From Silene conica (taxonomy: Eukaryota > Streptophyta > Magnoliopsida > Caryophyllales > Caryophyllaceae), in contig CM055317.2 in assembly GCA_029255685.2 (NCBI GenBank), forward strand, positions 18,484,501-18,548,500: a DNA stretch of 64,000 nucleotides, given 5' to 3'. The translations under genes and the position numbers were made by a program. Of this stretch, positions 10,301 to 23,340 are shown piece after piece. A model generated the notes under the pieces. That model did not search any database. It was not told the origin of the DNA and worked only from the letters and a program-made list of their open reading frames with translations. Within the stretch, counting starts at the first letter, position 1. Each line of letters opens with the position of its first letter.

Positions 10301-13300
10301 CACAAATCTAACAGAGTCAAGGTAACCTATGACCAAATACTGACCCAACCAGATCGATAATAATAATTTAGCTTAATAATAATCCAAATGATATTTAGTA
10401 CTAATTGTATTAACTTAACATAGTACCTCGGTCTAAACCAATCAATAGCTCATACATGAAATTCCAGAAACAATATCAAAATTAGTCAATGAAATAACAA
10501 TTATAAATATAATTTGACTTGATAATGACATGAAACAAATCAGTCTATCATAAAACTTGACCTCGGGTGATAACAATCTAAACCGAAACCGGCTTGGCTC
10601 AAATGGTGACTTTGGCCCAACAAACCCAAACCCGATATTGTTTAACAGCTTTAACCCATATGTATATTCTAGCAGACGACGAATAACCCATCATACTCCA
10701 AAGTCAAAAAATAAATAATCTTTGGCTCCACCATAAATAGAAAACCAAAATCCTCATATATAATGCATTAATTATATTGTTATCTGTTTTGCCTACTACC
10801 CAATTAAATTTATATAACCTCATCTACAATGTTATCTTAAGAAACGTGTGAAACAGAAACTGAATTCATTTAATCCACACTATGTGAAAGCTCTTCTTGA
10901 TCAAATAGTTCTGGTTCTAAACTTATATCCTTTAACGAAGATTCTCAGTGAAAGCACTTACAAGTTTTTTTGAGGTTTATGAAATCTGACAGAACAATAT
11001 TAACTGAAAATATGTTAAATAATTCTCAAATAGTTAAAAGATACAATAAAAAAAGTTACCTTGTGCAAGTAAATCACTCTGGACATCTCCATCATAGTTT
11101 TTACAGGCCCAAACATATCCACCTTCACTTTTTACAGCATAAGCAACCATATCATCGATCAACCGATGCTCATACCTAAATAAATTGATTACCAAATTCA
11201 GAACATGCCTGACAAATAACCAAAATTATCCACGCTATATTTAAACAAACCATATTGAGTGTTCTTCAAATTTTGCTTTCCACTTCGCTTCATAGACTTC
11301 CTGAAATATGTCTTTAAACCTGTTGTTGTCCAAACACATAGATGTAAGCTTTCAGTTTTGAGATCTAAGAGAAATTGCGTACGCCTATAGCTTTTTCAAT
11401 TTCTACCGGGTACCCCTCATTTTCTTAAATTCTATTACTACTTGCCATTGTCTTGTCTACTTATTCCAACATTTAACCTCGATAGCAATTTCTGTTAAAT
11501 TTAACACCAATTGCCTATAATTTCCGCCAAGGATCATATTTTTATCATTTTCATACTTAACATATCCAGTTAACAACGACAATCTCCAATTCATCTTCCT
11601 CCCTCACAACCACCACATACAACCCTGCCACGGGCCTCCTCCATTCCCACACCCTCTATGCTTCCTCTCCCTCTTGTATCTTCTCCATCCCACCCACCCA
11701 CCCACTTGTGGTGGTTGGTTGCAGAGTTTTTCTGGTGTTGTTTGGCGGTGTTTGTTGGCTGTTGAAGGTGTGATCAGTGCCTTTGAATTGGAGGAAGGAA
11801 TTTACCTGGTCTCAAAAGCTAGTGACATAAAGGGAGAACACATTATTAATTGCAGTGGAATTGGTAAAATTTCAAGGGAAATATTACAAGCCATGAGTGG
11901 AGCATTGAAGGTTGTCAATGGCGTGTAAGGTGTAATGGCAACGGTGGTTGAGAAAAAAGAAAGGCATTAAATAATTACGGATAAAAGGGACATTTTTCTA
12001 CCATATTATAGCAACTAAAGAATGAAGGGGCATTCTACATAACTTAAGGTCACATTTGAAGTGAGTAGTAGAGTAAGCGAGTACCATGAAAAAGTTTTGA
12101 TAACAAAGGGTACTAGGTGGAATTTGAAAAAACACGTAAAATTTTCCAAAAAAATAATTTTCATTGAAAACAAGTATATAAAGTACTATTTAAATACAAG
12201 ATCGGAAATGAAATAGATTTCTTATTACCTGCCATCATACTTTTTAAGGATTGTGTTTTTGGTACTTAAATAAAGAGGCCACTTTTTAGCAAAAGCCAAT
12301 GACATTGATGCGTCAGCAAAAGCTCGAATTGACTGGAAAACAGGAATATATAAGATCACAGAAAACAAGGAGGATAAATAATATGATTAGAAATTCTTTA
12401 TTTCAAGTTTCAAATGATGAGCGCAACAATACCACTGCCAAGAGTAACGACACGTACCGAGTCAACATTATACATTGCCAATGCAACACCTGGTCCCTTA
12501 AAGTCATAGACATTTAGTTCCAAAGGTTCTTCCCCATCTTCCGGGACTGCAAAAGATTAATAATAATTGGCAAGGAATATGACCAGATCTATATAGATGA
12601 AGTTATCTATACTTTCAAGTCCCCAAATTAAGGTAACTAGAGTAGGCCTAATGAGTGCAGTAGATTTTAATAGTCTCATACCAAATACCATTTTAAGTTT
12701 TCCAGGTCCTTTGATGACTGCATCAGTGGCACGATACTGATCACCGAAAGCATGTCTGCCGATACAGATGGGTTTTTTCCAACCTGGGAACATCGAATGA
12801 AAGATATAGTGACTTGCTCCCTGATACAGTTATACATTGGAAAACATGGGGAAAATGGGAGAGAAAACAAACCAGGTACTAGTCTTGGAATATTCTTACA
12901 CAAAATCGGTTCACGGAACACGGTGCCTACAAGGAGAGAAGAAAGACATTATGAACAAGGTCAATGAAAATAAACATATAAATAGATAGAAGAGAGTGAA
13001 ATACAGATTACAGTCAGACATTTGGTTCAAACTTTCAACATGGAAAAATGTGGCAGAGTTTTTCAGGTATCATTTGGCCAACAAATCATTTCAATGACAG
13101 CATTGTCTTAAAATCCGCAGAGAAGTAAAGTAAAAAAAACCTTTCATCTCACAAAATATGATCAGCAGAAAGAAAAAGCAAGCAAGTTACAAAGAGACGA
13201 GTCTTTGAAATATTCATACATTCCTAAATCAAGAACAGAACAACCAGACCTGTTACTCCAACTCTCCAACACGGTTACACGGCTGACGGCTCCTATCTAA

Positions 13301-16300
13301 CACTAAAAAGTGTCAGTGTCTAGTATCCCATTTCCATAATACCTTTTTTGGAATTCATGAACAGAACAACTAGACCTGTTACTCCAACTCTCCAACACGG
13401 TTACACGGCTCATATCTAACACTAAAAAGTGTCAGTGTCTAGTATCCCATTTCCATAATACCTTTTTTGGAATTCATGAAGACTAACATACAAAAATGTA
13501 CAAGCTAGGGATATCCCCATGATAAAGGACACTATGTATTTAGCTCCAAAACATACTAAGAGAATAACAAAGGAACTTTAAGAATTCGAGGTTTAGGAGC
13601 TTCATGAATATATGCAACAACATTAGAGAGAGATAAAATCTAATCAATCTATAGAGGGATGGAAATATGGAATTGCGGAAAGCTTGTAAGGAATGTATTA
13701 TTAAATGGTTTTACAAACGAGACCATATAGACTTATTGCTTAGATCATCCTTTTCTCATTTTTAGTCCAGATTAATAAACTCAGACAAAATGTGTAAGAG
13801 GCAATGCACTTTGAATTTCCTGGCATTTTTTGCTGATAAGAGATCAAGCAAATTGATCAATCTATATCATGACTCCGCTAATGCACTACCTTATCCTGAA
13901 AACTTGACACACATACTAGCAATCTGGTTCCACAAATCTCAGCAATCCATCGGAGATAAGTATGGAGATTATTCAGTATGTTCTAAATGAACAGCAAAAG
14001 GCCAATATCGCACAATTGTTCAGAGGTCTAGTTTGTATTTTCTACTGACATATCTGCAGATGAACTGCTTATACGGAGCTGTCATGGATATTTAATGCTC
14101 AGAGAATAATTCCGGACTTGCCTTCTCAAACGCCAATTTATATTTAAGGACGTCAGCAGAAACCTAGAGTGATGTCATGAAATTTTTGCTTATACGAGTT
14201 ATAACATGTGTCACAGCCACTGGAGTGTCACGGATTTAGGAGGGAATAATAAAATCCAAAATCCACTGATCCTATCAGCAAGTTGTCTATAACTCTATCC
14301 CAAGCGCAGCACATGACAGACGAAAGAAACAGCCAACTAAACTAAGGGATAAGGCCATTTGTGAATTTCATAAGAGAAAGGTTACACCAAGAAGACAGTT
14401 TGAGACCGTGTATCGGTGCATAAACACGTTAACACCAGCCAAGTTGCAGATCAGTAAGCTATTTTACCATAGAAAATCACATATATTCATTGACTAGGCT
14501 GAAAAGTCATATGGAGGGCCGCATTAATAATTAATTAAACAAACAGCTATACAGAGACAATCAAACATAGTTGTTTTCCATCTGTGCATCGTAATAGGAA
14601 AAGAAAAGATTTGACTGACCATCTAATATGTTCCTGATCGTGCCGTTGGGACTTCTCCACATTGACTTTAATCCGAATTCGCTGACTCTTGTTTCATCTG
14701 CAGAACAGTTCATACTAATCATAAATAGATCGTGATCAGATAGAATCTTCTTTGATTTCAAAATGTTATTCCCAACCCCCACCCTATAAATAGGGTTTCC
14801 TACAAAAATAAATGGCGACTGTAAAAGTATATCAAGACAAAGACAGAAGGTTAGAGACGGGTTAGACCTCAGATCCATCAAACAATCCAACACCATCAAT
14901 TATACGACATAGTACAATAAAAAAAGTGAGATAAATCATAGTAGCATGCAAGAGATAAGATGTGTCCTCAAAAGTGATAGCAGTATAAATTCAATCTTCA
15001 GATCTCTTCACAATATATGTAGATGATCAGGAACAAAATTGCTAAGAAATCGACGATACCCAATTTTAGGTCATAAACATTTCTCTACCAAACAGAAAAC
15101 AATATTAATTATACCCAATAAATCAATAGCCACTCTTAACTTACAAGTGTTGCACAAATCTTGACTCAAAAGTGAATGCAAATTAAAAGATTTCAATAAC
15201 TTAGGGGTGTGATTTTAGCGGTATGCATGGTAGTACACTTTTGACCATATTAACCCTCCCTCATTTTCCCTCATCTCTTCTCTCCCATCTCCTCTATCAT
15301 CTCCCTCCCTCCTATTATGTAGCACGACTAATATTATGTACTATGTACTCCAAGAGAAAAAATAATATATCACAACACTAAAATAAGATACTGCATACTA
15401 CATTCAGGAGAACAAAATCAAACAACTACAACACATTGTGATACTGTATTGAGGAAAAAAAATCAAACATCAATATGGTACTGTATTGAGGAAAAACGTA
15501 AACAAATCCACAAAACTGGTAGAGTACATTTTGAAAAAGGAAAAAAAGGGAGATGTACAGTCTATGTTACTCGGACTCGGGTAGAGATCTGAGTGTCGGG
15601 GACTCCGAGGTTAGAAATTACAGACACGGGGACACTGTTCATTTTTTGTTGGACATGGGTACAGGAACACGTTGATACAAAATAATATAATTTTCACACT
15701 GAAATCAGGAAATACCAAATGCATAGATTATTAATCTAAAAAATCAGACCTCGTAAATTGCAAACAGTTCATCAAGCAAAAAACATTAAAAAGTAGCACC
15801 AAGCAAAAAAAGAAAACACTATAGTATAATAATACAAATTCAACTTCATGCGCCCTCATCATCAAACATCATGGCCTTTAGGACGGGATCATCCAATGAT
15901 ATATAGGCCACCTCAAGGATCATCTCAGCCTCGACATTTTCTCCTCCTATATAGACAAAAAAATAAACCTAATTAGTGTTAAATCTTAATAGAAAAGAAC
16001 ATTACGATAGTAGTATAACAATAGAGGTCGAAATTTTACCAACATCCTAATATTTTGATGGACCATCCATGTACTCGTCTCTTTCCTGGACAATAATTGA
16101 AGGTGGTTGTGTACATACACGAAGTCTTCCACACGCTGCGGAGTGACTTTATTCCTTTTAACGCTTTGAATAGCGCCATAGACACTCCAATTCCTCTCGC
16201 AACAAGAAGAGGTGCAGGTGCAGGTTGTGAAAGCAATTTGAAAGCCAAAGCTTGTAGCAATGGTGCGAATGATCCATAATTTGCCCACCATGAAAGTGGA

Positions 16301-19252
16301 TCTTGCAGCAATCACATGAGGTTCGCCAAAATAATCCAACCCACAAGAAAATGAACCATATTCTTTGTGCTTTCATAGGCTATTCCGAAATCTAGATACC
16401 TAAGAAATGTTAACAAAGAATATGGTTTTTTCTAGTGGGTTGGATTATTTTGGTCAACCTCATGTGATTGTTGCAAGATCTTATGAAGATCAACTCTCAT
16501 GTTTGGCAAATTATGGGTCATTCGCACCATTGCTACAAGCTCTGGCTCAAATTGATTTTTCACAACCTGCATCATCTTCTTTTTGACGATTGGAGCATCT
16601 ATGGCGCTATTCAAAGCATTAAAAGGAATAAACTCACTACGCAACATGTCGAAAACTTGGTGTATGTACACAACAACCTCCGATTGTTGTCAAGGAAAGA
16701 GAAAGAGTGCATGAATGGTCCATCAAAATATTGAGATGTGGTAAGATTTCGACCTCTATTGTTATAATACTATCATGTTGATCACAATGTTCTTTTCGAT
16801 TAAGAATTTAAGATTTAACACTAATTAGCTATATTTTATGTCTATATAGGAGATAATGTCGAGGCTGAGATAATCCTTGAGGTGACCAATATATCATTGG
16901 ATGATCTCGTCTTAGAGGCCATGACGCTTGATGATGAAGGCACATGAAGCCATGAAGTTGAATTTATAGTTTTATACTCTAGAGTGTTTTCTTTTCGCTT
17001 TGTTGCTTCATGCTGCTTTTTAATGCTTTTTGCTTCATGAACTATTTACAATTTATGAAGTCTGATTTCTCAGATTAATAATCTATGCATTTGGTATTTC
17101 TTGATTTTAGTGTGGAAATTACATTTTTTTGTATCATCCGTGTCCAGTCCGGTGTCTCTAACCTCGGAGTACCCAACATTCGGATCCGTACCGGTGTCCG
17201 ACGCCCGAGTAACATAGGTCACCCACCCTCGCTACCTTCAAACCCCCATTTAGTTCATCAACCCCTACCACCTTCACAACCGCCGCTATACCACAACACC
17301 CCAACCAAGCCTCACCCCCACTCGCACTCCTCGACGCCACCCTCACAAGCCACACTCCCTCTCCATTCACTATCCCCCACCCTCCATGCGCCTCACCCCA
17401 TGCGCCAACTTCCACATATGACGCCTTAGAGACCATCTATCGATTCCCTCAATAAAAATTCAAAACCCTAACTTTAACAACAATCAATAATGGGTTTTCG
17501 GGTACATATATTAATAGACCATAAAGAGCAATAAGTGGATTATACATCCAATTTATAAATTTTATAGTTTTGAGCATTGCCATAAAGTTTTTGAGTTTTG
17601 TTTTTAAAATTATGAGTTTTAAGTTTTTGAATTCATTCACATATATAATTAAAAATTATAATAAAACTCAAAAATACTACATATAAACTTAGTTAAAATT
17701 AAGTTTTGAGGGGAAAAAATTAAAATACAACTTATAAACTTTAATAAACTCAGAAAAAAATACACATATGCTCAAAAACAAATAAATTTTGAGGTAATAA
17801 GCTTAGAAAAAATACTATGCTAAAAAACAAATAAAGTATGAGGTAGTACATCCGATATATGTTCTTTTTTCTCCATAAAGAGTGTGCAATTGCCTGCATT
17901 TAGTGCCGGGATTTCTATTTCTCATGGATGTCCAAATACACAACCTCCAAAATGCATCTAGTAGTTGTCATCATGGCGGAGAGAAAATATTCCAACAAAA
18001 GACTAACATGAAAGGAAAATAATCATAAAAAAAATAAAAGGGAAATAACTAACCAGGAGTTATGGTAGCACATTTCACAGCAACATTATACCTACAAACA
18101 CAAGAATAGAAAGCTCAAGTCAGCTTGATGTATACAAAATTGAACATGCAAACATACAATAATCGGAATATGAATAATCCTAGCTTGATAACGCTATTAC
18201 ACGTACTTAAGTGTTGCCTCCGCACTTTCCACCGTAACCTTATCGTCAGTTGCATCGCGATTAAGTATTCCAAGGTCGTAATACTTTATATCCAAGTCCA
18301 CAAACGGCATTATAAGCTGCTCACAAACCACAACACATGATCAACATAAATCAATTAAAAAACAACATAAACAATTGCATCCAGACAATTGAATTATACT
18401 CCGTATATATTTTGCTCTTGACATAATGCTTTAGGATAAACAGAAAATGTGTATCGTGAGTGCAAATTACTAAATGACCCATTAACTTACTAAATTGTAT
18501 CGGAAAAGGACGGTAGGGAATGGGCAAAGCATTTGGTACTTCCTAAATCATAATTGTACTAAAGTAAGAACTGCACGAAATGCAATAGGTACACGGTGTA
18601 CAATTAAGTATATTGAAAGAGTCGAACTGATGAAGATATATTCACATGATATAACACATAAAACCAGTGGCCAAGGGAGGGGACGACAAAAAATGCTACT
18701 CCCTTTGTCCCAATATTTGTTAACCTTAAATTATACCTAAACAAATGACTGAGACGGGGAGTAAACTTTTCGACAAAATTTCCGATACTTTTCGATGTTG
18801 TTCTATTCATCATCAATTCGTCTCAACTCTCAAATTCCCGAACTATTTTTTAACTAACACTGCATATTTGATCACATAAAACAGTAAATACCTTATCTTT
18901 GATCATTTTCCATATAATCCTAGTCATCTCATCACCTAAATTTCCCCAAACAACAATAATTCAATTAAAAAGTCAACAAAAATCAAAAATAGGCGATAAA
19001 AAATGGGCGAAACTCGAGAAAATCACCGTCCATTTCAACGATAGGGTTTTGAACTTTAATGCGTTCGATAGGAGCGTTAGCGGCCACCGCAAAACAGCGA
19101 AGCGAAGCGAAATTGAAGCGAGAGAGGCGAGGGGAACGAGCGAAGGAGAGTTTGTGGAAGAATTGATTGGTGGTGTTGGAAGGAGGAGTATGAGTTGCTG
19201 CGGAATGAAGCATGGTGGCACTTGACATGGCGCTTATTCGAAGTCCCAGCAT
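7319..19252 (-). CDS. NADP-dependent isocitrate dehydrogenase, organelle-targeted, 15 exons, 473 aa
   Basis: Oxidative decarboxylation of isocitrate to 2-oxoglutarate with NADP+. Exons, all GT-AG and in phase: 19252-19027, 18935-18892, 18316-18207, 18091-18054, 14697-14620, 12926-12873, 12783-12682, 12546-12458, 12332-12229, 11319-11251, 11175-11060, 9881-9847, 9755-9613, 9368-9246, 7409-7319 (TAA). The sum is 1,422 nt. Visible family motifs: [15 protein letters not shown] near residue 70, [40 protein letters not shown] in part, [20 protein letters not shown], and [12 protein letters not shown]. The first 65 or so residues are Ser/Ala/Arg-rich with few acidic residues, as in a plastid or mitochondrial transit peptide, and the length fits the plant organellar isoform (about 485 aa). 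The first in-frame ATG is at 19,250-19,252; other ATGs follow 8 and 14 codons later. No exon is broken, so the gene is probably active despite the insertions in its introns. Confidence 0.95.
7580..8586. mobile_element. Candidate Tourist-like element in the last IDH intron
   Basis: The sequence begins GGGCCTGCTTTTTT and ends with the inverse of GGGGGCGTTCGGTT, and TAA stands on both sides (7,577-7,579 and 8,587-8,589). A TAA/TTA duplication and G-rich ends are typical of PIF/Harbinger MITEs. The terminal repeats match only partly, so this is tentative. The interior shows no gene; a CCACC-rich part lies at about 7,975-8,130. Confidence 0.35.
13233..13480. repeat. Tandem duplication of about 120 bp in an IDH intron
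   Basis: The block starting gaacagaacaac at 13,233 is repeated at 13,359 with very few differences (a 7-bp indel near the middle). It lies inside the intron between 12,927 and 14,619. The near identity suggests a recent local duplication. No coding or RNA signal is seen. Confidence 0.9.
15562..17217. mobile_element. Foldback hAT derivative in IDH intron 4
   Basis: The ends are CTATGTTACTCGG and its inverse. The two halves (about 15,562-16,362 and 16,412-17,217) are inverted copies of each other along about 800 bp, with a spacer of about 50 bp. Each arm encodes, pointing away from the element ends, the same fragment of hAT transposase: [19 protein letters not shown] on the minus strand (about 16,090-16,200) and the diverged equivalent on the plus strand (about 16,585-16,690). 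This resembles the conserved C-terminal hAT region before the dimerisation block. An 8-bp TSD is not found, so the insertion may have been rearranged. Arms are diverged, with several indels. Confidence 0.8.
17218..17440. repeat. C-rich low-complexity tract in IDH intron 4
   Basis: The plus strand is strongly C-biased (caccctcgctacc, ccccactcgcactcc). An open frame here gives a Pro/His-rich peptide of no recognisable type; composition alone explains it. A similar but weaker C/T-rich tract lies before the foldback element at about 15,255-15,320, which may be the other side of the interrupted sequence. Confidence 0.5.
17541..17859. mobile_element. MITE copy 2, same family as 5,191-5,476
   Basis: Left end TATACATCCAATTTATAAAT and right end, inverted, TATATCGGATGTACTACC. 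The interior keeps the same order of motifs as copy 1 (ttttgagcatt, gagttttaagttttt, gaattcattcac, aagcttag). It lies in intron 4 of the IDH gene. Confidence 0.7.
18699..18761. mobile_element. Miniature Stowaway-like MITE, 63 bp
   Basis: CTCCCTTTGTCCCAATATTT at the left is inverted at the right (CTCCCCGTCTCAGTCATTTG read on the minus strand), with TA on both sides (18,697-18,698, 18,762-18,763). CTCCCT ends and a TA target are the Stowaway (Tc1/mariner) signature. It lies in intron 2 of the IDH gene. It is exceptionally short; almost the whole element is TIR. Confidence 0.75.
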
Positions 19253-19382
19253 TTTTGCGGAGTATCGGAACACCGTTGGAGATATGGTGGTTGAAGGTGA
19301 AGAAAGGGGTGGGAGGAGGCGGGAAGTCAGCACCGTGAATGTAAGGGGTTTTTCGATGGGTTTCCTATATCACAAAAACTAG

Positions 19383-20150
19383 CTTAATAAGTGTAAAGAA
19401 ATATGACAAATTACTACAAGTTCAAAAAATTGTATATTATTACCTAATATAATTAATTTTGCAACTTACTACCTAAAATCACACAACATTAATCAGTTTG
19501 CTACCTTTTTGACGAAAATCGAACTTAAGTTAGTTTTAAATGTTCGGGATAAGTTAAATGACGATTTTACCCTTTCTTAATAAAACATCTTCAACTCTAT
19601 CCCTCAGCCCATTAAACTCCATGATTCTGGTTCAACATTCAAATCAATCTCTTTATTTTCACTTTCTTCTATCATTCTCTCCATTATTCCAATAACTTTT
19701 TTTTCCGGAATTTCTCAATTTCACCCAAAAAAGCAACCAACTTTCTTCTTCCCCCGATTAGACCCTTGAAGACATGTTACCACTGGAAAAATTTGGATTT
19801 ATTGATAAAAATAGAACAAGATTGATGAAAATCTGGGGGAAATGGGTTCCATTGATGAAATAGAACGAGATTGATGAAAGAAGAAATGAGTTTTGTTGGA
19901 GTAGAACGGTATTTTTTAATGGAGGAAGGAGAGGGGAAGGGTAATATGTGTATTAAATTAGGTTTTAAATTTAAACGGGACGAAATAAATTGATTTCCGT
20001 CATTTTTAGCATTTTCCGTCATTTTGGTAGTAATCGTGTCAGTTTTTACACTTATTAGGTAGTTATTTGAATAATTGAACATATTAGATAGTAAGATGTA
20101 AAATTTTAGACTTATTAGGTAGTAATATGCTAAATAGCCTAAGTGTAATA
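19383..20150. mobile_element. Candidate TIR element with repeated TTACTACCTAATA motifs
   Basis: Motifs such as ttactacc, attacctaata and ttaataagtgtaaa occur near the left end and recur inverted near the right end (about 20,035-20,150: acttattaggtagtaat). The middle is non-coding. The layout (a few inverted subterminal motifs) resembles the elements at 23,340-25,808 and 61,778-62,562. It lies just upstream of the IDH start codon. Exact ends and a TSD were not found. Confidence 0.5.
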
Positions 20151-20255
20151 TTGTACCGACGTCTATAAAAAATACGTATATAAATAGTTATTTAAAATTT
20201 ATAATTATAATATTATTTAATATTATAATATTATTGTGTAATATTTTAAATATAA

Positions 20256-22877
20256 TGTAACTTCCCGTATTTTCGTAATATAATATTTTAATATTTTAAA
20301 GTGTTTTTCGGAATGTAATATTATTTTAATAATAAATCGTAAATTTTATTTTAAGATTTCCGTTAAGTTCCATCCTGATGTTATTTTAATCTTAAGATGT
20401 TAATTCACTTGGCATTTACCGACTTGAGTTTACGCTCCACTTAATTAAAGAAAATCCGACTCAAGTATATAAAGGACACTTTCTTTCTTTCATCCATCGA
20501 CATTTCATTTCCCTCACAAACCCTTTCACAGTAAACATCAAAACACCATTTCCTCTTCTTTAAGAAAGCTTTAAAAGATCATCTCAAACCCTTCTTCAAC
20601 TCGAATCAAGGAGTTGGGTTGGACGACCCCGAGGTTGATACATACGTGGTGGAGGAAGATTTTGGAGCATAAATCGCTTTAAGGTGACAATTATGATTAA
20701 CTCGACCTTAATTGTTAAATTAGCATGCTTTGTGTATTTTTGACGTGTTAAACTATGTATGAACTTAGAAACATGTTAGGAATGTGTTTCATATGCTCAT
20801 TAGATGCTCAAATTGTTGAATAGGAGGTTCCATATGTCTCACATGCTTATTTTCAGTTTTTGAGAAATTGTGACGGATATGATATATTGTTCAAAAGATG
20901 GTTTACTTTGATTCTTAAGTGGTGATTCATGTTTGTTATAAATGCTATATTGCTGGGTAAATATTTTTTGTTGTAATTTATACGTCTTGTGTCGATTGCT
21001 AAGGATTTGGGATTTCAATTGCTCATTGTCGAAAATGCGATTTTTCGTATCAGGAACTCTGAGCCGGTAGGCCGACCGGCAGCCGGTCGACCGACTCAGA
21101 GGTCATCATAGTGATTTTTGTATGTTTGGAAAAAAATATGCTTAGGGCTCTTAGCCGGGTGGCAGGCCGCCGGTCCACCGGCTTAGAGTCCCTATTGGTT
21201 GAGGTTTTCATAAAATAGCTAGGGAAGGATTCCTAGCCGGTAGGCCGGCGGCTGGTCGGCCGGCTAAGAATCCTCCTTCTCTTTAGAAAAATGGTATGTG
21301 TAGGCTGTGGATGGGATTCCCATCCGGGTGGCCGACAGCTGGTCCACCGGCTGAGGATCCTCTCCTCTCGTTTTTAATTGTTGGCTGCGTATTGGGGAAG
21401 GGACTCCCAGCCGGCTGACCGGCAGACGGTCTGACACCGGCTGAGAGCCCATGTTCTCATTAAAACATGTTTAACTTTTGATCGGCTTGTCCGATTTGCT
21501 TGAGACTCGTTCCGTGTGCCTTGTAAGTGTATTTGAGGTCCCCAGAATTCGGGCGACACTATATTGGGTTCGGAATGGAGTGAGGATAGAGACCCCCCGG
21601 TCGGGCAACCGAAAGGGAAACCGGCTCTCCCTCAACTTAGTTCCTGGGGTCAATTAGGTGTTGATTAGAGGTCAGTAAAGTTAGGACTAAAGACTTGGTT
21701 GTAGTACATATCGGAATATGTTTGATTTGGGGCCGCTAGAGTACGATATGTACTCATGTCTGATGCATGTCAAGGTATGTCTGAGTTGGGACCTCTAGTT
21801 TAACATGTGAGTGTTTGTGGCGTGGCGGACCGCGGACATGTCTGAGTTAGGACCTTTGGTCCGTCACGTGTATGGATGATGCGGTAGGAGATGTCTGAGT
21901 TGGGACCTCTGTCCTTCCGTGAGTCTGTATGACCGTGGTGAATTGAATCCGAGTTGGGATTTGATTCACTACGAAGGGTAGTGGTTCTGGCTGAGTTGCA
22001 TCAAGACCCATTATTAGCTGATTGGTATCCATTCGTGCCTGAGTTAGGGTTCACGGATGTATGCTTGCTGATTTGTGTACCAAGTTTACCTGAGTTGGGG
22101 TGTGAGTTGGGCACTGCTGATTGTGTTTAGTTCTTTCCTGAGTAGGGGTTAGATCTAGATACTGTTGTTTGCATCTGCTTGCTTGAGTTGGGGTACAATG
22201 TCAAATGTTGCTGAATGATTGTTTGTTATAGAGTATTGGTTATTAGTTATTGTTCGTCCAAGGCATTGGACGACTCCCATTCTGAGTTCGTAAATGGTTT
22301 GAAGTGAAAGACCCTCTGGCCGGGCAACCGGAAGGGAGACCGGCTCTCATTTCAAATCGTTTCTGAAGTTAGTTGAAAGCCTTTGCATTTTGATGCATGT
22401 CGATATGAAGGTTGATGTTGATATATATATATACTTCGCATGCTATAAATGTTGGAGCATGTTGGATGTTCTTATGTGTTACATGTTGCTAACAATAGGT
22501 GGCTAGGAGAACTCTAGTCACTCCCCATTGATTGTGACGTACATGTTTTCATGTATGTAGGTACATGATGGCTATGGAGGGTTACAGAGGCTAGCGAGCG
22601 ATGATCCTATCATCGATGACATACCTGTTTATCGTTTTAGCTAGACCTATTTTTTGGTTATACATTTGAGTGCCTCTAGGGATGTGTCATTCCAGGCTGT
22701 GTTTTGTACTTATGTTTTGTACTTAGACTTATATACTTATCTATTGTTATTTTATTTCCGCATGTATAGTTTTGTTTAATTCACCTCGTTCTTATCTTGC
22801 ATGTTAAAGTTTAAATTCCGCGTAAATTTTGGCATGTTTGTATGTTTTATTTTTCCGCTGCGACGAGGGGTTTTACA
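20256..22877 (+). mobile_element. Solo LTR, 2,622 bp, Ty3-type
   Basis: The sequence starts TGTAACTTCCCGTA and ends GGGGTTTTACA, the TG...CA form typical of plant Ty3-type LTRs. It has a perfect 5-bp target duplication TATAA (20,251-20,255 and 22,878-22,882). A promoter-like TATA motif (tatataaagg, about 20,466-20,476) and a leader follow inside. There is no internal retrotransposon region on either side, so it is a solo LTR left by recombination. It contains repeats of a gccggt / ccggctgagag motif (about 21,060-21,450) and of a tgagttgggacct motif (about 21,785-22,200). Confidence 0.9.
21060..22210. repeat. Two degenerate tandem arrays inside the solo LTR
   Basis: At 21,060-21,450 there are about five repeats of a roughly 90-bp unit whose core is a gccggt..ggccg..ccggct palindrome-like block. 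At about 21,725-22,200 there are about nine repeats with the core gagttggg(g/a)cctct at 50-60 bp spacing. Both are GC-richer than the surroundings. Confidence 0.6.
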
Positions 22878-22882
22878 TATAA

Positions 22883-23340
22883 AAATTAAATATAATGTTA
22901 AATTTACATTCAACATTTGTAATGCTTTCGACAATCAAGCCAAAATGATATATAATTGGTATAATAATCGGTGAAACTTTTTTTTTTTATGTCCGTGTCT
23001 TATACCTTTACCCAAGTATTCGTAAGTAAATGCGCTTACACACAGGCCTTATTAATTTCATATCAAACTTCGAAGGTAAGCGAACTACACTCGTCACATA
23101 AGTTTAAAAATCATTAACTAAAAATATTATAAATTTTAATATCATGAGAACTTACAACATATTTGGTGTGTAGACGAGTCTTAGCCCCATCCGACCGCCG
23201 ATCATGGGTGGAATATTTGTACAATTGTACCAATACCCCTTCGTGAATGTTGTACGCATATCCGTTCGAACGGGGGTGGGTGTAGTGCGCCACCCGTTGT
23301 ACTTGCTCAACTAACATCTTCATTTCTTACTATTAATCAT
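22883..23340. other. AT-rich non-coding stretch
   Basis: No supported gene. A short minus-strand frame at 23,114-23,323 has no recognisable motif. Confidence 0.4.

Noticed and set aside
11674-11928. 84-aa plus-strand ORF in an IDH intron
   Set aside because: No recognisable domain; composition is ordinary intron sequence.
15554-17225. 8-bp TSD for the foldback hAT element
   Set aside because: Flanks TGTACAGT and GTCACCCA do not match; no TSD is claimed.
17085-17429. Proline/histidine-rich ORF
   Set aside because: Explained by a C-rich low-complexity tract that overlaps the end of the foldback element.
19253-19350. Upstream start for the IDH (frame is open further 5')
   Set aside because: No ATG occurs there; the frame only has GTG/CTG codons before a TAG. 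The ATG at 19,252 gives a normal transit peptide.
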